From positions 124,001-188,000 of the forward strand of contig CAIYBN010000082.1 in the NCBI GenBank assembly GCA_903924465.1: DNA of 64,000 nucleotides, in the 5' to 3' direction. Of the stretch, positions 17,774 through 26,414 are shown one piece after another (position 1 is the stretch's first letter; each line of letters begins with the position of its first letter). This stretch comes from an uncultured Myxococcales bacterium (GTDB lineage: Bacteria > Myxococcota_A > UBA9042). A program made the translations under genes and the position numbers. The notes under the pieces are model-generated. The model worked only from the letters and a program-made list of their open reading frames with translations. It was not told the origin of the DNA and made no database searches.

Positions 17774-18724
17774 TCACGGCGTCTCCGCTTGCCAGGACCG
17801 CGCCGGGTTGGGCCAGCCCAATGCGCCCGGCACGTGCTCCAGCCGAGCGATCCAGGTCGTCCGCGGCGGCAGTGCCACCCGAGCGAGCACCGCGCCGCCG
17901 ACCAGCAACCGTGTCGACTGCGGCAGCAGTTGGCGAATGCGGCCGATTTCCGCCAGCGCAGCCTCCACGGGCAGCGCCGGGATCGAGAGCAGTACGGCGT
18001 GCGCTTGCTCACGCATGGCAGCCTCCGCGATCGCGTCCGCAGGCAAATTCGGTCCCAGATAGCGGACTTGCCAACCCTGTTCGGCGGCCAACAGCGCAGC
18101 CAGCAGCGCGCCGAGTTCGTGCAGTTCGGCGGCCGGCGTCGTTGCGAGTACGACCGGAGCCTCAGCGGCGGGCCGAAAGCCCCGGAGCACGATGCCGAGT
18201 TGGCTGCGCACCATCGCCGAAATGGCGTGTTCGTCGCTGATCGTCAGGCGCCCATCGGCCCAGCGCGCACCGACCTCCTGGAGCAGCGGCACCAGCAGCA
18301 GCGCGACGAGATCACGGACGGAAAAAGCCAGTACGGCTTGGGCCAACAGGCGCTCGGCTGCGTCGGTGTCGTGGCGCGCCATCGCTCCGAGAAACTTCAG
18401 GGCAAAAGTGGCCGCCAGCGCGCCCTCGACCCCGTCCGCCGCAATGGGTATCGGCGGGACTGCGCGCGGTTCAGAAGGCGCCAATTGCGCCAACTCGGCC
18501 GTATCCAGCGCCGCCAGCGTGCCGATCGCGTAGCCCTCGCCAATCAGCCGCTGGATCAAACGCAGCCGCTCCACCTGGGACTCCGAGTAGAGCCGCAGCC
18601 CCGTGTCGGTCCGAACTGGGTGCAAGTTGGCATAGCGGCGCTCCCACGCGCGCAGCGTGTGCGCCGAGAGGCCGGTGAGATGCGCGACGGCGCCAATCCG
18701 ATACACGCCTGTTTCCCCGTCCAC
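17774..18724 (-). CDS. carH: CarH/LitR-type B12-dependent MerR photoreceptor-repressor
   Basis: Transcription factor of 316 residues. The N-terminal MerR winged helix (VYRIGAVAHLTGLSAHTLRAWERRY, residues 7-31) precedes a helical-bundle domain and a cobalamin-binding Rossmann domain. Residues that make CarH a light sensor are all present with matching spacing: W155 and E165-H166 (WADGRLTISDEH) in the capping bundle, and the axial-ligand motif ELHELG with H202. In known CarH, adenosylcobalamin drives tetramer formation and repression in the dark, and light releases DNA. The start is GTG 18724 with GGAGG 4 nt upstream. It is divergent from a promoter with CarH-like repeats. Its exact targets are inferred. 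Confidence 0.85.
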   Translation of the reverse strand: MDGETGVYRIGAVAHLTGLSAHTLRAWERRYANLHPVRTDTGLRLYSESQVERLRLIQRLIGEGYAIGTLAALDTAELAQLAPSEPRAVPPIPIAADGVEGALAATFALKFLGAMARHDTDAAERLLAQAVLAFSVRDLVALLLVPLLQEVGARWADGRLTISDEHAISAMVRSQLGIVLRGFRPAAEAPVVLATTPAAELHELGALLAALLAAEQGWQVRYLGPNLPADAIAEAAMREQAHAVLLSIPALPVEAALAEIGRIRQLLPQSTRLLVGGAVLARVALPPRTTWIARLEHVPGALGWPNPARSWQAETP

Positions 18725-18794
18725 GCTGCCTCCACGTTGCCATTAGACAGGAGTTTGACGCACGCGCGCAAGTCACCGGCCTTTCGCATCTGCC

Positions 18795-18822
18795 TTGACA
18801 TTGTACAGATGTTGTCTATTCT
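18795..18822 (+). promoter_or_regulatory. Sigma-70-type promoter of the DUF2141-lipocalin genes
   Basis: A perfect -35 TTGACA (18795-18800) and a good -10 TATTCT (18817-18822) are separated by 16 bp. Transcription should begin near 18829, giving a leader of about 33 nt before the ATG at 18863, with AAGGAG at 18853-18858. It is the best sigma-70-like promoter seen in the window, and its spacer is filled by the operator repeats described separately. Confidence 0.7.
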
Positions 18823-18829
18823 ATGTCTA
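18801..18829 (+). promoter_or_regulatory. Three 11-bp-spaced direct repeats: candidate CarH operator
   Basis: TTGTACA (18801), TTGTCTA (18812) and ATGTCTA (18823) share the pattern WTGTMYA and start exactly 11 bp apart. They fill the spacer and overlap the -10 of the promoter. Thermus CarH is known to bind direct repeats spaced 11 bp over a promoter, one DNA-binding domain per repeat. A related element, CTGTCTAA, occurs on the opposite strand at 18742-18749, 18 bp ahead of the carH start, hinting at autoregulation. The assignment is inferred from architecture. Confidence 0.6.
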
Positions 18830-18862
18830 GGTATTGGTCAAACACCTTCAGCAAGGAGCGAC

Positions 18863-19411
18863 ATGTCCAAATCCGCAATCCTGAGTGCCTCCTTCCTCCT
18901 CGCCAGCTGTGGCAGCAGTCCCGAGTTCTCCATCGCCGAAGCGGATCCGACCTGCTACGATGGCACGCAAGGTGGCGATGGAACTGCGACCTTGGATGGC
19001 GGCGCAGATGCCGGCGGCACGTGTCCAACATCCGGTGCGCAGGGCGCGATTGCCGCAACCGTCAGCGGTTTGCGCAACGATCACGGCATGGTCTTTGTCG
19101 CGTTGTTCAGCAGCGCGGCCGGATTCTCGGCCAACGAAGCGCTGCGCGGTGGGCCCACGGCAATCACCGGGAAGACCGCAACGCTCGTTTTTCATGACGT
19201 GCCACCCGGGACGTACGCAGTCTCGTTTTTCCACGACGAAAATGGCAATGGCAAGCTGGACACGAACGCATTTGGAATTCCGACCGAGGGCTTCGGTTTT
19301 TCGCGAGATGGGCAGGGGACCTTTGGTCCTCCGGACTTTGGCCAAATTGATTTTGACCATGAGAACACGACGGAAATTCAGGACCTTGTGATGCACGCTG
19401 TCTATTACTAA
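18863..19411 (+). CDS. DUF2141 domain lipoprotein
   Basis: Lipoprotein of 182 residues, with signal MSKSAILSASFLLASC and the acylated Cys at 16. An Asp/Gly linker precedes a DUF2141 domain: VSGLRNDHGMVFVALFSS, then LVFHDVPPGTYAVSFFHDENGNGKLDTNAFGIPTEGFGFS, with the conserved HDxNGNGKLD motif. The family function is unknown; members are secreted or surface-attached. It is the first gene behind the putative CarH-controlled promoter, and the lipocalin starts 13 bp after its stop, so the two are cotranscribed. Confidence 0.86.
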   Translation: MSKSAILSASFLLASCGSSPEFSIAEADPTCYDGTQGGDGTATLDGGADAGGTCPTSGAQGAIAATVSGLRNDHGMVFVALFSSAAGFSANEALRGGPTAITGKTATLVFHDVPPGTYAVSFFHDENGNGKLDTNAFGIPTEGFGFSRDGQGTFGPPDFGQIDFDHENTTEIQDLVMHAVYY

Positions 19412-19424
19412 GCAGGAGTTCCCC

Positions 19425-19985
19425 ATGCGCTGGATGACTTTGCTCCCCCTGGCGTTCGGCCTCGTGGGGTGTGCGACGACGACCACCGAGCGTTTGAAAC
19501 TGCCGCCGCTGCGAGCGGTTGATCGCGTGGACCTGTCCCGCTACGTCGGGACCTGGTACGAGATCGCTAATTTTCCTCAATCGTTTCAACGAAATTGCAC
19601 CGCGACGACGGCGACTTACACGGTGCGTCCGGACGGCGACGTGGATGTGGTCAACCGCTGTCGCAAAGGCACGGTCGACGGTCCGGAGGACGTGGCGCAC
19701 GGTCGAGCGCGGGTTGTCGACACTGGGACCTCGGCCAAACTGGAGGTGAGCTTCTTCCGGCCATTCTGGGGCGACTATTGGGTCATCGATTTGGACAGCG
19801 ACTATCAATTCGCGGTCGTCGGGCATCCGGGTCGCGACTACCTGTGGATTCTCTCGCGCACGCCGACGATGGCGGCTGATGTGTATGCCGGAATTGTTGG
19901 GCGGTTGCAGGCGGCGGGCTACGAGACGGCGCGGCTGGTCCGAACGGAGCAACGCGGCGAGGCGACACCGGCGTCGCGGCAGTAA
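19425..19985 (+). CDS. blc: Blc-type bacterial lipocalin lipoprotein
   Basis: Outer-membrane lipocalin of 186 residues; relatives bind or repair lysophospholipids and oxidised lipids. Signal MRWMTLLPLAFGLVGC has its lipobox Cys at residue 16. The signature GxW block is VDLSRYVGTWYEIANFPQSFQ, followed by CTATTATYTVRPDGDVDVVNRC, AKLEVSFFRPFWGDYWVIDLD and the closing YLWILSRTPTM, all diagnostic for the Blc clade. It lies between the DUF2141 lipoprotein and a RutE-like reductase, behind the CarH-type promoter. Lipocalins also occur in light-induced regulons of other non-phototrophs, which fits. Confidence 0.92.
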   Translation: MRWMTLLPLAFGLVGCATTTTERLKLPPLRAVDRVDLSRYVGTWYEIANFPQSFQRNCTATTATYTVRPDGDVDVVNRCRKGTVDGPEDVAHGRARVVDTGTSAKLEVSFFRPFWGDYWVIDLDSDYQFAVVGHPGRDYLWILSRTPTMAADVYAGIVGRLQAAGYETARLVRTEQRGEATPASRQ

Positions 19986-20073
19986 ATGCCTATGATCATC
20001 GGCATCGCACATGGCGCTGCCTCGCAAGTCGCCTTTGCAGGATTCCTCGCGCTGAACCAGCGCCGCCAGCACC

Positions 20074-20102
20074 TTGCCATCGCCGATGTCTGGTTCTATC
20101 TT
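20074..20102 (+). promoter_or_regulatory. Possible sigma-70 promoter before the RutE-like gene
   Basis: TTGCCA (20074-20079) and TATCTT (20097-20102) are 17 bp apart. The spacer includes GATGTCTGG, similar to the third CarH-type repeat at 18823. A strong ribosome site, AAGGAGG, follows at 20113-20119. This could give the reductase its own promoter within the light-regulated cluster. Confidence 0.4.
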
Positions 20103-20127
20103 GCCGCGCCCCAAGGAGGCGCCCGCC

Positions 20128-20718
20128 ATGAAGACCCTCGCTCCCGAGTCACTCGCCCAGTTGTTCACCGAAGCCCGCACTTTTGCCGCTTGGACCGATC
20201 GCCCTGTCGATGACGCGATCCTCCAGCAGGTGTACGACCTGACGCGCTGGGGGCCGACCGCGATGAACACGTCGCCGTTGCGCGTGGTCTTCGTCAAGAG
20301 TGCAGCCGCCAAGGAGAAATTGCGGCCGGCGCTGGCGCCGATGAATGTCGACAAGGTGATGCAGGCGCCGGTCACAGCGATCCTCGCCGTCGACGCGACG
20401 TTCTGGGAACAGATGCCCAAGCTCTTTCCGGGCCGCGATGTGAAGAGCCAACTGGGCCAACTTCCCGCCGAGCGGCGCGACCGGATGGGCTTGCAAAGCG
20501 CGACGTTGGAGGCGGGCTACTTCATCCTCGCCGCCCGGGCGCTGGGACTCGATTGCGGGCCGATGGGCGGCTTTGACCCGGCGCAAGTGGATTTCGCGTT
20601 CTTTGCCGATGGCGCTTGGCGCTCGACGTTGCTGGTGAATCTGGGCTATGGCGACCGCTCGAAGCTCATGCCGCGGTTGCCTCGGCTGGAATTCGCGGAG
20701 GCGGCGCGGGTCGAGTAG
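20128..20718 (+). CDS. RutE/malonic semialdehyde reductase-like nitroreductase family protein
   Basis: Flavin-dependent oxidoreductase of the nitroreductase superfamily. Its 196 residues equal the length of E. coli RutE, and it shares the family features RTFAAWTDRPVDDAILQQVYDL, WGPTAMNTSPLRVVFVKS (FMN-binding), LQSATLEAGYFILAARALGLDCGPMGGFD and the C-terminal NLGYGD. RutE reduces malonic semialdehyde to 3-hydroxypropionate in pyrimidine degradation; no other rut genes are nearby, so the substrate here is uncertain. The ATG at 20128 has AAGGAGG 8 nt upstream. It lies 142 bp after the lipocalin and converges on a lipoprotein gene. Confidence 0.84.
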   Translation: MKTLAPESLAQLFTEARTFAAWTDRPVDDAILQQVYDLTRWGPTAMNTSPLRVVFVKSAAAKEKLRPALAPMNVDKVMQAPVTAILAVDATFWEQMPKLFPGRDVKSQLGQLPAERRDRMGLQSATLEAGYFILAARALGLDCGPMGGFDPAQVDFAFFADGAWRSTLLVNLGYGDRSKLMPRLPRLEFAEAARVE

Positions 20719-20744
20719 GGCGGTGCCGTCGCGCGTCCGCGCAC

Positions 20745-21299
20745 TCAGTACGCCATGAGGAGCTTCGTCAGGCCGTGCACCAAAGCGTTGTCCAGGCCGC
20801 CGGAGATCTGGCAGCCCGTGACATCCTGGTCGTACTTGACGCCTGAAAGCGCGTACGAAAACGCGTAGCCGATGTCCGTCGGCGGCGGGTCGCAGGTGAA
20901 GCCGTCCTTCATCTTGGCGAGAAAGCCCGGCGTGTCGAGCGTGGCGTGGAGCGTGCTCAGGTCCGCGGCGTTGAGCTGGCCGTTGCTGGTGACGCCGGAT
21001 TTCTTCATCGCGACCGCGCCGTCGGGGCTGACAACCCAAGCTTGGCTGCAGTCCGTTGGGCAAAATCCGCCGGTCGTGAGCCTGAACTCGGTCCACGGAA
21101 CGGAGAACGCGTCGGGCGCTGCGTCGTTTGTGTCCGCGTCAGTCGCCGTGACTGCGTCGGTCCCGGAATCCGCCAACTGCGCGTCGCTTGTCGTGTCCTC
21201 GGCGACGGCCGTTCCACCTCCCGTTGCTGCGTTGCACGCCAGGGTCGTTGCGCCGACCAGGACCATCGCAAGCCAAATGTTTCGCACGACACACCTCAT
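20745..21299 (-). CDS. Hypothetical Asp-rich lipoprotein
   Basis: Unrecognised 184-residue lipoprotein. Signal MRCVVRNIWLAMVLVGATTLAC has its lipobox at TLAC, followed by a Thr/Asp/Ala-rich linker of about 45 residues and then a small domain of about 115 residues (VPWTEFRLTTGGFCPTDCSQAWVV onward) with four Cys that may form two disulfides. This plan, lipobox plus acidic linker plus Cys domain, recurs in several genes of the window. It is divergent from the 1264-residue Cys-repeat lipoprotein. No function can be assigned. Confidence 0.72.
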   Translation of the reverse strand: MRCVVRNIWLAMVLVGATTLACNAATGGGTAVAEDTTSDAQLADSGTDAVTATDADTNDAAPDAFSVPWTEFRLTTGGFCPTDCSQAWVVSPDGAVAMKKSGVTSNGQLNAADLSTLHATLDTPGFLAKMKDGFTCDPPPTDIGYAFSYALSGVKYDQDVTGCQISGGLDNALVHGLTKLLMAY

Positions 21300-21670
21300 T
21301 GCGTAGGATGCAGAGAAACTGCAACGCGGTTTGAGTGTACCATCTGCCGCGCGATAGTGGTCAAGGTTGGGCTCGACGGCATGCCAAACACGCGCAAGGT
21401 CGACCGTGCGCGTGCGCGACCACATCCCCACTCGCGTGCGATCACGTGTGCCTGACTGCTCAAACGCCTTGACGCAGCTTGGGTTGCGCGCTCACACTGT
21501 GCAGAACCGTGCAGTTGTCTTGGCAGTTGCGCGCGCAATGAGGGCCCAAGCAACCGTGCCACAGCGTGACTCGCTATGACGCGCATCTGGTGCGTTTGGG
21601 CGCATGGGTTTGGGTGGTGGGCTGCCGCCGTTTCACGTACGTACCGCCTTCCCAGAGTGGAGCTGAAGAG
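21300..21670. other. 371-bp intergenic region between divergent lipoprotein genes
   Basis: Non-coding spacer between the start codons at 21299 (minus) and 21671 (plus). It is noticeably less GC-biased in its middle part than the flanking genes. Short reading frames inside lack domain character. A TTGACG element at 21470-21475 could be a -35 box, but no matching -10 was found. It probably carries both promoters. Confidence 0.45.
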
Positions 21671-24600
21671 ATGTGCGCACACAAGGGATTCCGTCGGTTG
21701 TGGATCGCCGCAGTTCTACTGGCCGGCGTCACCGCTTGCGGTCAGGACGCTCCGGTCTCGGGGGAAGGGCCAGTTGCCACGTCCGGCGGAACGGACGCAC
21801 TACTTGCGGACGCGGAATCGGACACGCCGGTGGCCGATGCGACCGATGCAACTCCACTGCCAGATGTCACGCCTGACGTGGCCGAAGATGCCCTCGCAGA
21901 CGTCGAATTCGACGAGACTGCGGGGCCGGATGCGGACGACGGAACGGATGCGACGGCCGCCGAGGACGCCGAGGACGGCGTGGCTGACCCAGGTCCCGAC
22001 GGCGCAGGCTTGCCTGATGTGGATGACGGAACGGATGCCGTCGCGGCGGATGAAAGCGCGGATGCCGTCGCCGAACTCGACGTCGAAACGGCCGACGATG
22101 CGGTGACGGAGCTCGATTCGGTCCCGCTGGACGACGTCTTTCAGGAGCTCGATGTGGCAGAGGTTTCAGCACCCGATGCCGTCACGGTCGTGGACGTCTT
22201 GACGGACGCAAGCGACGACGCATTCAGTGCACCCGACACTGCCGATGGCGAAATCGATGCCGCCGACTCCGGCTGCGGATCCGGTGGCTGTCTGGTACCT
22301 GACACCCCTTGCGATGCGACACATCCGTGCACGGCTGGCGTGTGCGATCCCGCGACGCTGACCTGCGTCGGATGCGTCTCCAGCGCCGACTGCGCAGGCG
22401 GATGGTGCGACAATCACGCCTGCGTTTCCGCGCTGCCGTGCCAATCCGACTCCGAATGCAAGGCAAGCAGCTTGGTCTGCGACAAAAAGCAAGGACTGTG
22501 CGTGCCGTGCGTGGCCACGGCGGATTGCCTCGGTCAGGGCGTTTGCATCGCGGACCATTGCGTACCGGTCCTGACCTGCGCATCCAGCCTGCAATGTCCC
22601 GCGGGACAGATCTGCGATGGCGGGAGCGGCACGTGCGTCGCCTGTTCACAGACCATCGACTGCAAGGCCGGAGAATTCTGCAACACTGACCATGCCTGTC
22701 AAGCCTTCATCTGCAGCGAAAAGGCCTGTGTTGCCGACAGCGTGTTCGCGTGCAAATCTGGCGGCGATGGCTACCTGCCTTCCGTCTCCTGCGACGACGG
22801 CAATTCCTGCACGACGGACGCCTGCAAGCTACCTTTGGGCTGCACGCACGTCCCCGTGAGCGGCGTATGCGACGACGGCGACGCCTGCACCCTATCCGAC
22901 ACCTGCACCAACGGAATTTGCGCGGGAACTTGGAACAGCTGCGACGACGGACTGGTCTGCACCACGGACAGTTGTGCGTCGGACACCGGCTGCCACCACG
23001 CCAGCTACGCCGGCGCTTGCGACGACGGGAGCGTCTGCACCAAGTTCGATTCCTGTGCGACCGGCGCTTGCGGCGGGCAGTTGATCAATTGTGATGACGG
23101 CCTGCCGTGCACCGACGACAGCTGCAACGCCACGATCGGCTGCGCCCACTTGGCCAACGCGGCGACCTGCACGGATGCCAACATCTGCACGCAAGGTGAC
23201 ACGTGCCAAGGCGGGCAATGCGGACCCGGTGGGCAACTGGACTGCACCGACAGCGATCCCTGCACGGCTGACAGTTGCCAAGCGACAAGCGGCTGCATCC
23301 ACGCCAAGTTGAGCGGCCCGGCTTGCGACGATGGCGACGTCTGCACGAGCTCCGACATCTGCGTTGGTGGTGCGTGCGGCGGCGTTCCGGTGATTTGCAG
23401 CGACAACAACCCGTGCACGGCGGACAGCTGTCCGGCCAAAGTGGGCTGCACCTTCGTCGCCAACTCGGCTGCCTGTGAGGACGGGGATGTGTGTTCCGTC
23501 AACGACGTATGCGCGGGTGGCACTTGCCAGGCCGGCACCACGAAGGTGTGCAACGACGGCAATCCGTGCACCGCTGACGTGTGCGTGACGATGATTGGAT
23601 GCGAGGCCACGCCCGTCAGCGGTCCAGCGTGCGAAGATGGCAATCTCTGCACGCAAGGCGATACCTGTGGCGCGCAGGGCTGTGAGCCCGGTTCGTCGGT
23701 CAGCTGCGATGACAGCGACAAGTGCACCGCGGATGCCTGCGTGCCGACAACGGGCTGCGTGCACACTCCGGCGATCAACCCTTGCGACGATGGCAGCGCC
23801 TGCACCATCGACTTGTGCAGCGCAAACACCTGTAGCCACAAATCCAGCTCGCTCGGCTTGTGGACGAGCGGCGGCGTCCTGGACGATGCGGGCGCAGGCT
23901 TGGTCGTGGACTCCAGCGGCGGCACGGCAGTTCTGGGGACCACGCGCTCGAGTGGCGCCGGCGGCAGCGACTTCTGGCTGCAATATGTGAATGCCAAAGG
24001 CGATACCCTGTGGACGGCAACCAAAGGCGGCACAGGTGACGACACCGGCTTGGCCATGGCCGCCCGCGTCGGCGGCGGGTATTGGCTGGCCGGCAAGACC
24101 ACAACCGGCAGTTTCGGCAGCGACGACGCTTGGCTTCTCGCCGTGGACGCACAGGGAGCGACCGTCGCGGACGTCAAAGCGGGCACCGCGGCGAATGACG
24201 TCTTTGCAGCGGTCGCCTCGCTGGCCGACGGCGGGGCAGTCGTCGCGGGCACGCGCGGCGCGGGCGCCAGCGGTTTGGGCGGCACGGACGCTTGGGTGAC
24301 CCGCGTCTCTGGCACTGGGATGATCGCTTGGACCGTGCCGGTCGGCCTCCTTGGCGGCAGCGGCAACGACGCGGCGACCGCCGTGACCGTTGCGGCGAAC
24401 GGCGACATCCTCGTCGCCTGGGCATTTGACAAGTCCGCATCAGGCAAGGGTTTCGACGCATGGGCCACCCGCCTGTCCAGCACCGGCGCCGTGATTTGGA
24501 GCGCCGCCGTCGCCGACCTCACCGTTCCCGAAACGCCACGCACGATTCTGGAGGCAGCGGACGGCAGCATCGTGCTGGCCGGTGATGTGGTGACCGCCCC

Positions 24601-25465
24601 TGGCAATACCGATGCCTGGGTTGCCCGACTCATGCCGACCGGCGAGCGGCTTTGGCTCCACAGCTACGGCAATTCGGCCGTCGACACCGCCGCGGCGATC
24701 AGCGAAGTGCACGGCGGTTTCGCCTTCGTCGGCGCAACGACCAATCCCGCCAACGGCAAGACCGATGGCTGGCTGGTGCGCATCGACGGCGACGGCAACC
24801 TGATTTGCTCGGAAACCTATGGCGGCGGCGCGGATGACAGTGCGACTGCGCTCCAGGCGTTGCCCGATGGCCGATTCGCTTGGGTTGGGACCACGGCATC
24901 CTCCGGCGCAGGCGGCGCAGACGTATGGCGCGTGCTGGTGGACGCCTGGGGACACGCGGATTGCACGACGGCTGGCGTGTGTCTCACCTTGACGCTGGCC
25001 GATTGTGACGATTCCACCTCCTGCACCGCCGATGCCTGCGACGCGGTCAGCGGCTGCACGCACGTGGCCGGTTCCACCGCCTGTTCGGACGGCAACGCCT
25101 GCACCCAGGGCGACACGTGCAAGGGCTTGGTCTGCAACGCGGGCACCACCACGGTTTGCGATGACAACGACCCGTGCACCACCGACGTCTGCGACCCCAA
25201 ACTCGGCTGCTACCACACCACCGCGCCCACGGGCACCGCCTGTAGCGACAAAAACGCGTGCACGGTTGGCGACTATTGCCAGAATCGTCAATGCGTAAGC
25301 GGCGGCCCGACGACGTGCACCGGCGGCAACAGTTGCCAGTACCCGTCGTGCGATCCGAACAGTGGCTGCAAGCTCGCCAATAAGCCCGACGGCGTGAACT
25401 GCGGCTCTTACACCTGCGGACTCAGCACCTGCTACTATCTATGCTCGGGTGGCGCCTGCAAGTGA
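21671..25465 (+). CDS. Giant Cys-repeat lipoprotein with predicted seven-blade beta-propeller
   Basis: Surface lipoprotein of 1264 residues, function unknown. Order: lipobox GVTAC (C23); a very acidic Asp/Ala stretch to about residue 200; a Cys-rich region with DCxGxxCxxxxC units to about 370; fourteen CDDGxxCTxDxC-type units (about 373-720) alternating almost strictly between 12 and 13 residues; a Cys-poor region (about 727-1096) with seven repeats each ending in a D-x-W strand plus turn (DFWLQYVNAKGD, DAWLLAVDAQGA, DAWVTRVSGTGM, DAWATRLSSTGA, DAWVARLMPTGE, DGWLVRIDGDGN, DVWRVLVDAWGH); and four more Cys units to the end. The start at 21671 gives the lipoprotein signal. It likely mediates surface adhesion or binding. 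Confidence 0.85.
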   Translation: MCAHKGFRRLWIAAVLLAGVTACGQDAPVSGEGPVATSGGTDALLADAESDTPVADATDATPLPDVTPDVAEDALADVEFDETAGPDADDGTDATAAEDAEDGVADPGPDGAGLPDVDDGTDAVAADESADAVAELDVETADDAVTELDSVPLDDVFQELDVAEVSAPDAVTVVDVLTDASDDAFSAPDTADGEIDAADSGCGSGGCLVPDTPCDATHPCTAGVCDPATLTCVGCVSSADCAGGWCDNHACVSALPCQSDSECKASSLVCDKKQGLCVPCVATADCLGQGVCIADHCVPVLTCASSLQCPAGQICDGGSGTCVACSQTIDCKAGEFCNTDHACQAFICSEKACVADSVFACKSGGDGYLPSVSCDDGNSCTTDACKLPLGCTHVPVSGVCDDGDACTLSDTCTNGICAGTWNSCDDGLVCTTDSCASDTGCHHASYAGACDDGSVCTKFDSCATGACGGQLINCDDGLPCTDDSCNATIGCAHLANAATCTDANICTQGDTCQGGQCGPGGQLDCTDSDPCTADSCQATSGCIHAKLSGPACDDGDVCTSSDICVGGACGGVPVICSDNNPCTADSCPAKVGCTFVANSAACEDGDVCSVNDVCAGGTCQAGTTKVCNDGNPCTADVCVTMIGCEATPVSGPACEDGNLCTQGDTCGAQGCEPGSSVSCDDSDKCTADACVPTTGCVHTPAINPCDDGSACTIDLCSANTCSHKSSSLGLWTSGGVLDDAGAGLVVDSSGGTAVLGTTRSSGAGGSDFWLQYVNAKGDTLWTATKGGTGDDTGLAMAARVGGGYWLAGKTTTGSFGSDDAWLLAVDAQGATVADVKAGTAANDVFAAVASLADGGAVVAGTRGAGASGLGGTDAWVTRVSGTGMIAWTVPVGLLGGSGNDAATAVTVAANGDILVAWAFDKSASGKGFDAWATRLSSTGAVIWSAAVADLTVPETPRTILEAADGSIVLAGDVVTAPGNTDAWVARLMPTGERLWLHSYGNSAVDTAAAISEVHGGFAFVGATTNPANGKTDGWLVRIDGDGNLICSETYGGGADDSATALQALPDGRFAWVGTTASSGAGGADVWRVLVDAWGHADCTTAGVCLTLTLADCDDSTSCTADACDAVSGCTHVAGSTACSDGNACTQGDTCKGLVCNAGTTTVCDDNDPCTTDVCDPKLGCYHTTAPTGTACSDKNACTVGDYCQNRQCVSGGPTTCTGGNSCQYPSCDPNSGCKLANKPDGVNCGSYTCGLSTCYYLCSGGACK

Positions 25466-25499
25466 CCGTCATTCCTTGGAATGCCCGTCTGGAGCCGGC

Positions 25500-26345
25500 C
25501 TACTGACACCCCGCCGAGCACACCGCTCCCGCGAAATAGCTCTGCCGCCACTGGTTGCACGCTGCGAGCGACGCGAATGGGCCAGCGGTGCCGGTCTTGG
25601 TGCCCATCGCGGTGATGCACTGGGAACTCGCGCCGCAGTCCCACGACGCGGTGCAGGTGCCGCCCGACGTGGTGCCACCCGATGGCGGCGGCGCGATCGT
25701 GACTGGAATGCTGATGGGATTGTTGGCAAACACGCCATCGGTTGTGCCTGCTACGCCGAGTGCATGGGCGCCGTTGTCGGTCAACAACAGCACGGGCTGG
25801 TCGATGTACAGGCAGTTGGTGCTGGAGAGCACAGCCATCTGCAGGTCGAAACTCGCGCCGTCGGGCGCGGTGGCCGAAAAGCCGAGGTTGCGCGTGAAAG
25901 AGCCGGACGTGCGGTGGTCGCGCAGGCCGGGAAAGCAGCCGGTATGCGTGCTGCTCTTGCCGTTCTTGGCGAGCGTCAGCGCGACGACGGGCTGGCAGCC
26001 GTTCGGGTCGGAGAAGCTCAAGTCCATGCGCGCGGTGAAGAGGACGTCGACGCCGGTGATTTCCGTGCCGTACGCAAAGACCAGCGATCCGGGGCCGCCG
26101 GTCAAAAGTGGCGAACTGGCGGATCCGTGGGTGACGGCGGAGATGCGCGTCACGTCGGACGGGTCGACCCAGTCGACGGGCACGTCCACGCCGTTGGCGT
26201 CGCGGATGACCAGATGGCTCATGAAACAGTCGAGGTCGTCCGCGCTACAGCTTGCCTGTGGTTTGGTGGTGTCGCACGCGCCAAGCGCGCCGATCGCAAA
26301 CAGCAATCCAACGATCGCAAAGAGGCGGGCACGCAGTATCGACAT
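25500..26345 (-). CDS. Hypothetical lipoprotein with C-terminal Cys motif
   Basis: Unrecognised 281-residue protein. Signal MSILRARLFAIVGLLFAIGALGAC gives the lipobox ALGAC. The mature protein is beta-rich and has paired Cys (CSADDLDC, CQPVV, CFPG, CLYID). A Gly/Thr linker (PPPSGGTTSGG) separates a short C-terminal module, CTASWDCGASSQC...CNQWRQSYFAGAVCSAGC, which looks like a small disulfide-knotted domain. AGGAG precedes the ATG at 26345. It converges with the giant lipoprotein gene. The function is unknown; export and disulfide content suggest a surface protein. Confidence 0.72.
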   Translation of the reverse strand: MSILRARLFAIVGLLFAIGALGACDTTKPQASCSADDLDCFMSHLVIRDANGVDVPVDWVDPSDVTRISAVTHGSASSPLLTGGPGSLVFAYGTEITGVDVLFTARMDLSFSDPNGCQPVVALTLAKNGKSSTHTGCFPGLRDHRTSGSFTRNLGFSATAPDGASFDLQMAVLSSTNCLYIDQPVLLLTDNGAHALGVAGTTDGVFANNPISIPVTIAPPPSGGTTSGGTCTASWDCGASSQCITAMGTKTGTAGPFASLAACNQWRQSYFAGAVCSAGCQ

Positions 26346-26414
26346 GGGGCTCCTGGCTCGACCGCATCGGGTGGCCGAGCAGAAGCCTAGCACACGCCGA
26401 TGACAGCGATGTCG

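Noticed and set aside
22790..23830. Regular short DNA repeats considered as a CRISPR or tandem array
   Set aside because: Repeats are codon-level echoes of Cys units and vary in sequence; they lack constant repeats and unique spacers, and they keep one reading frame.
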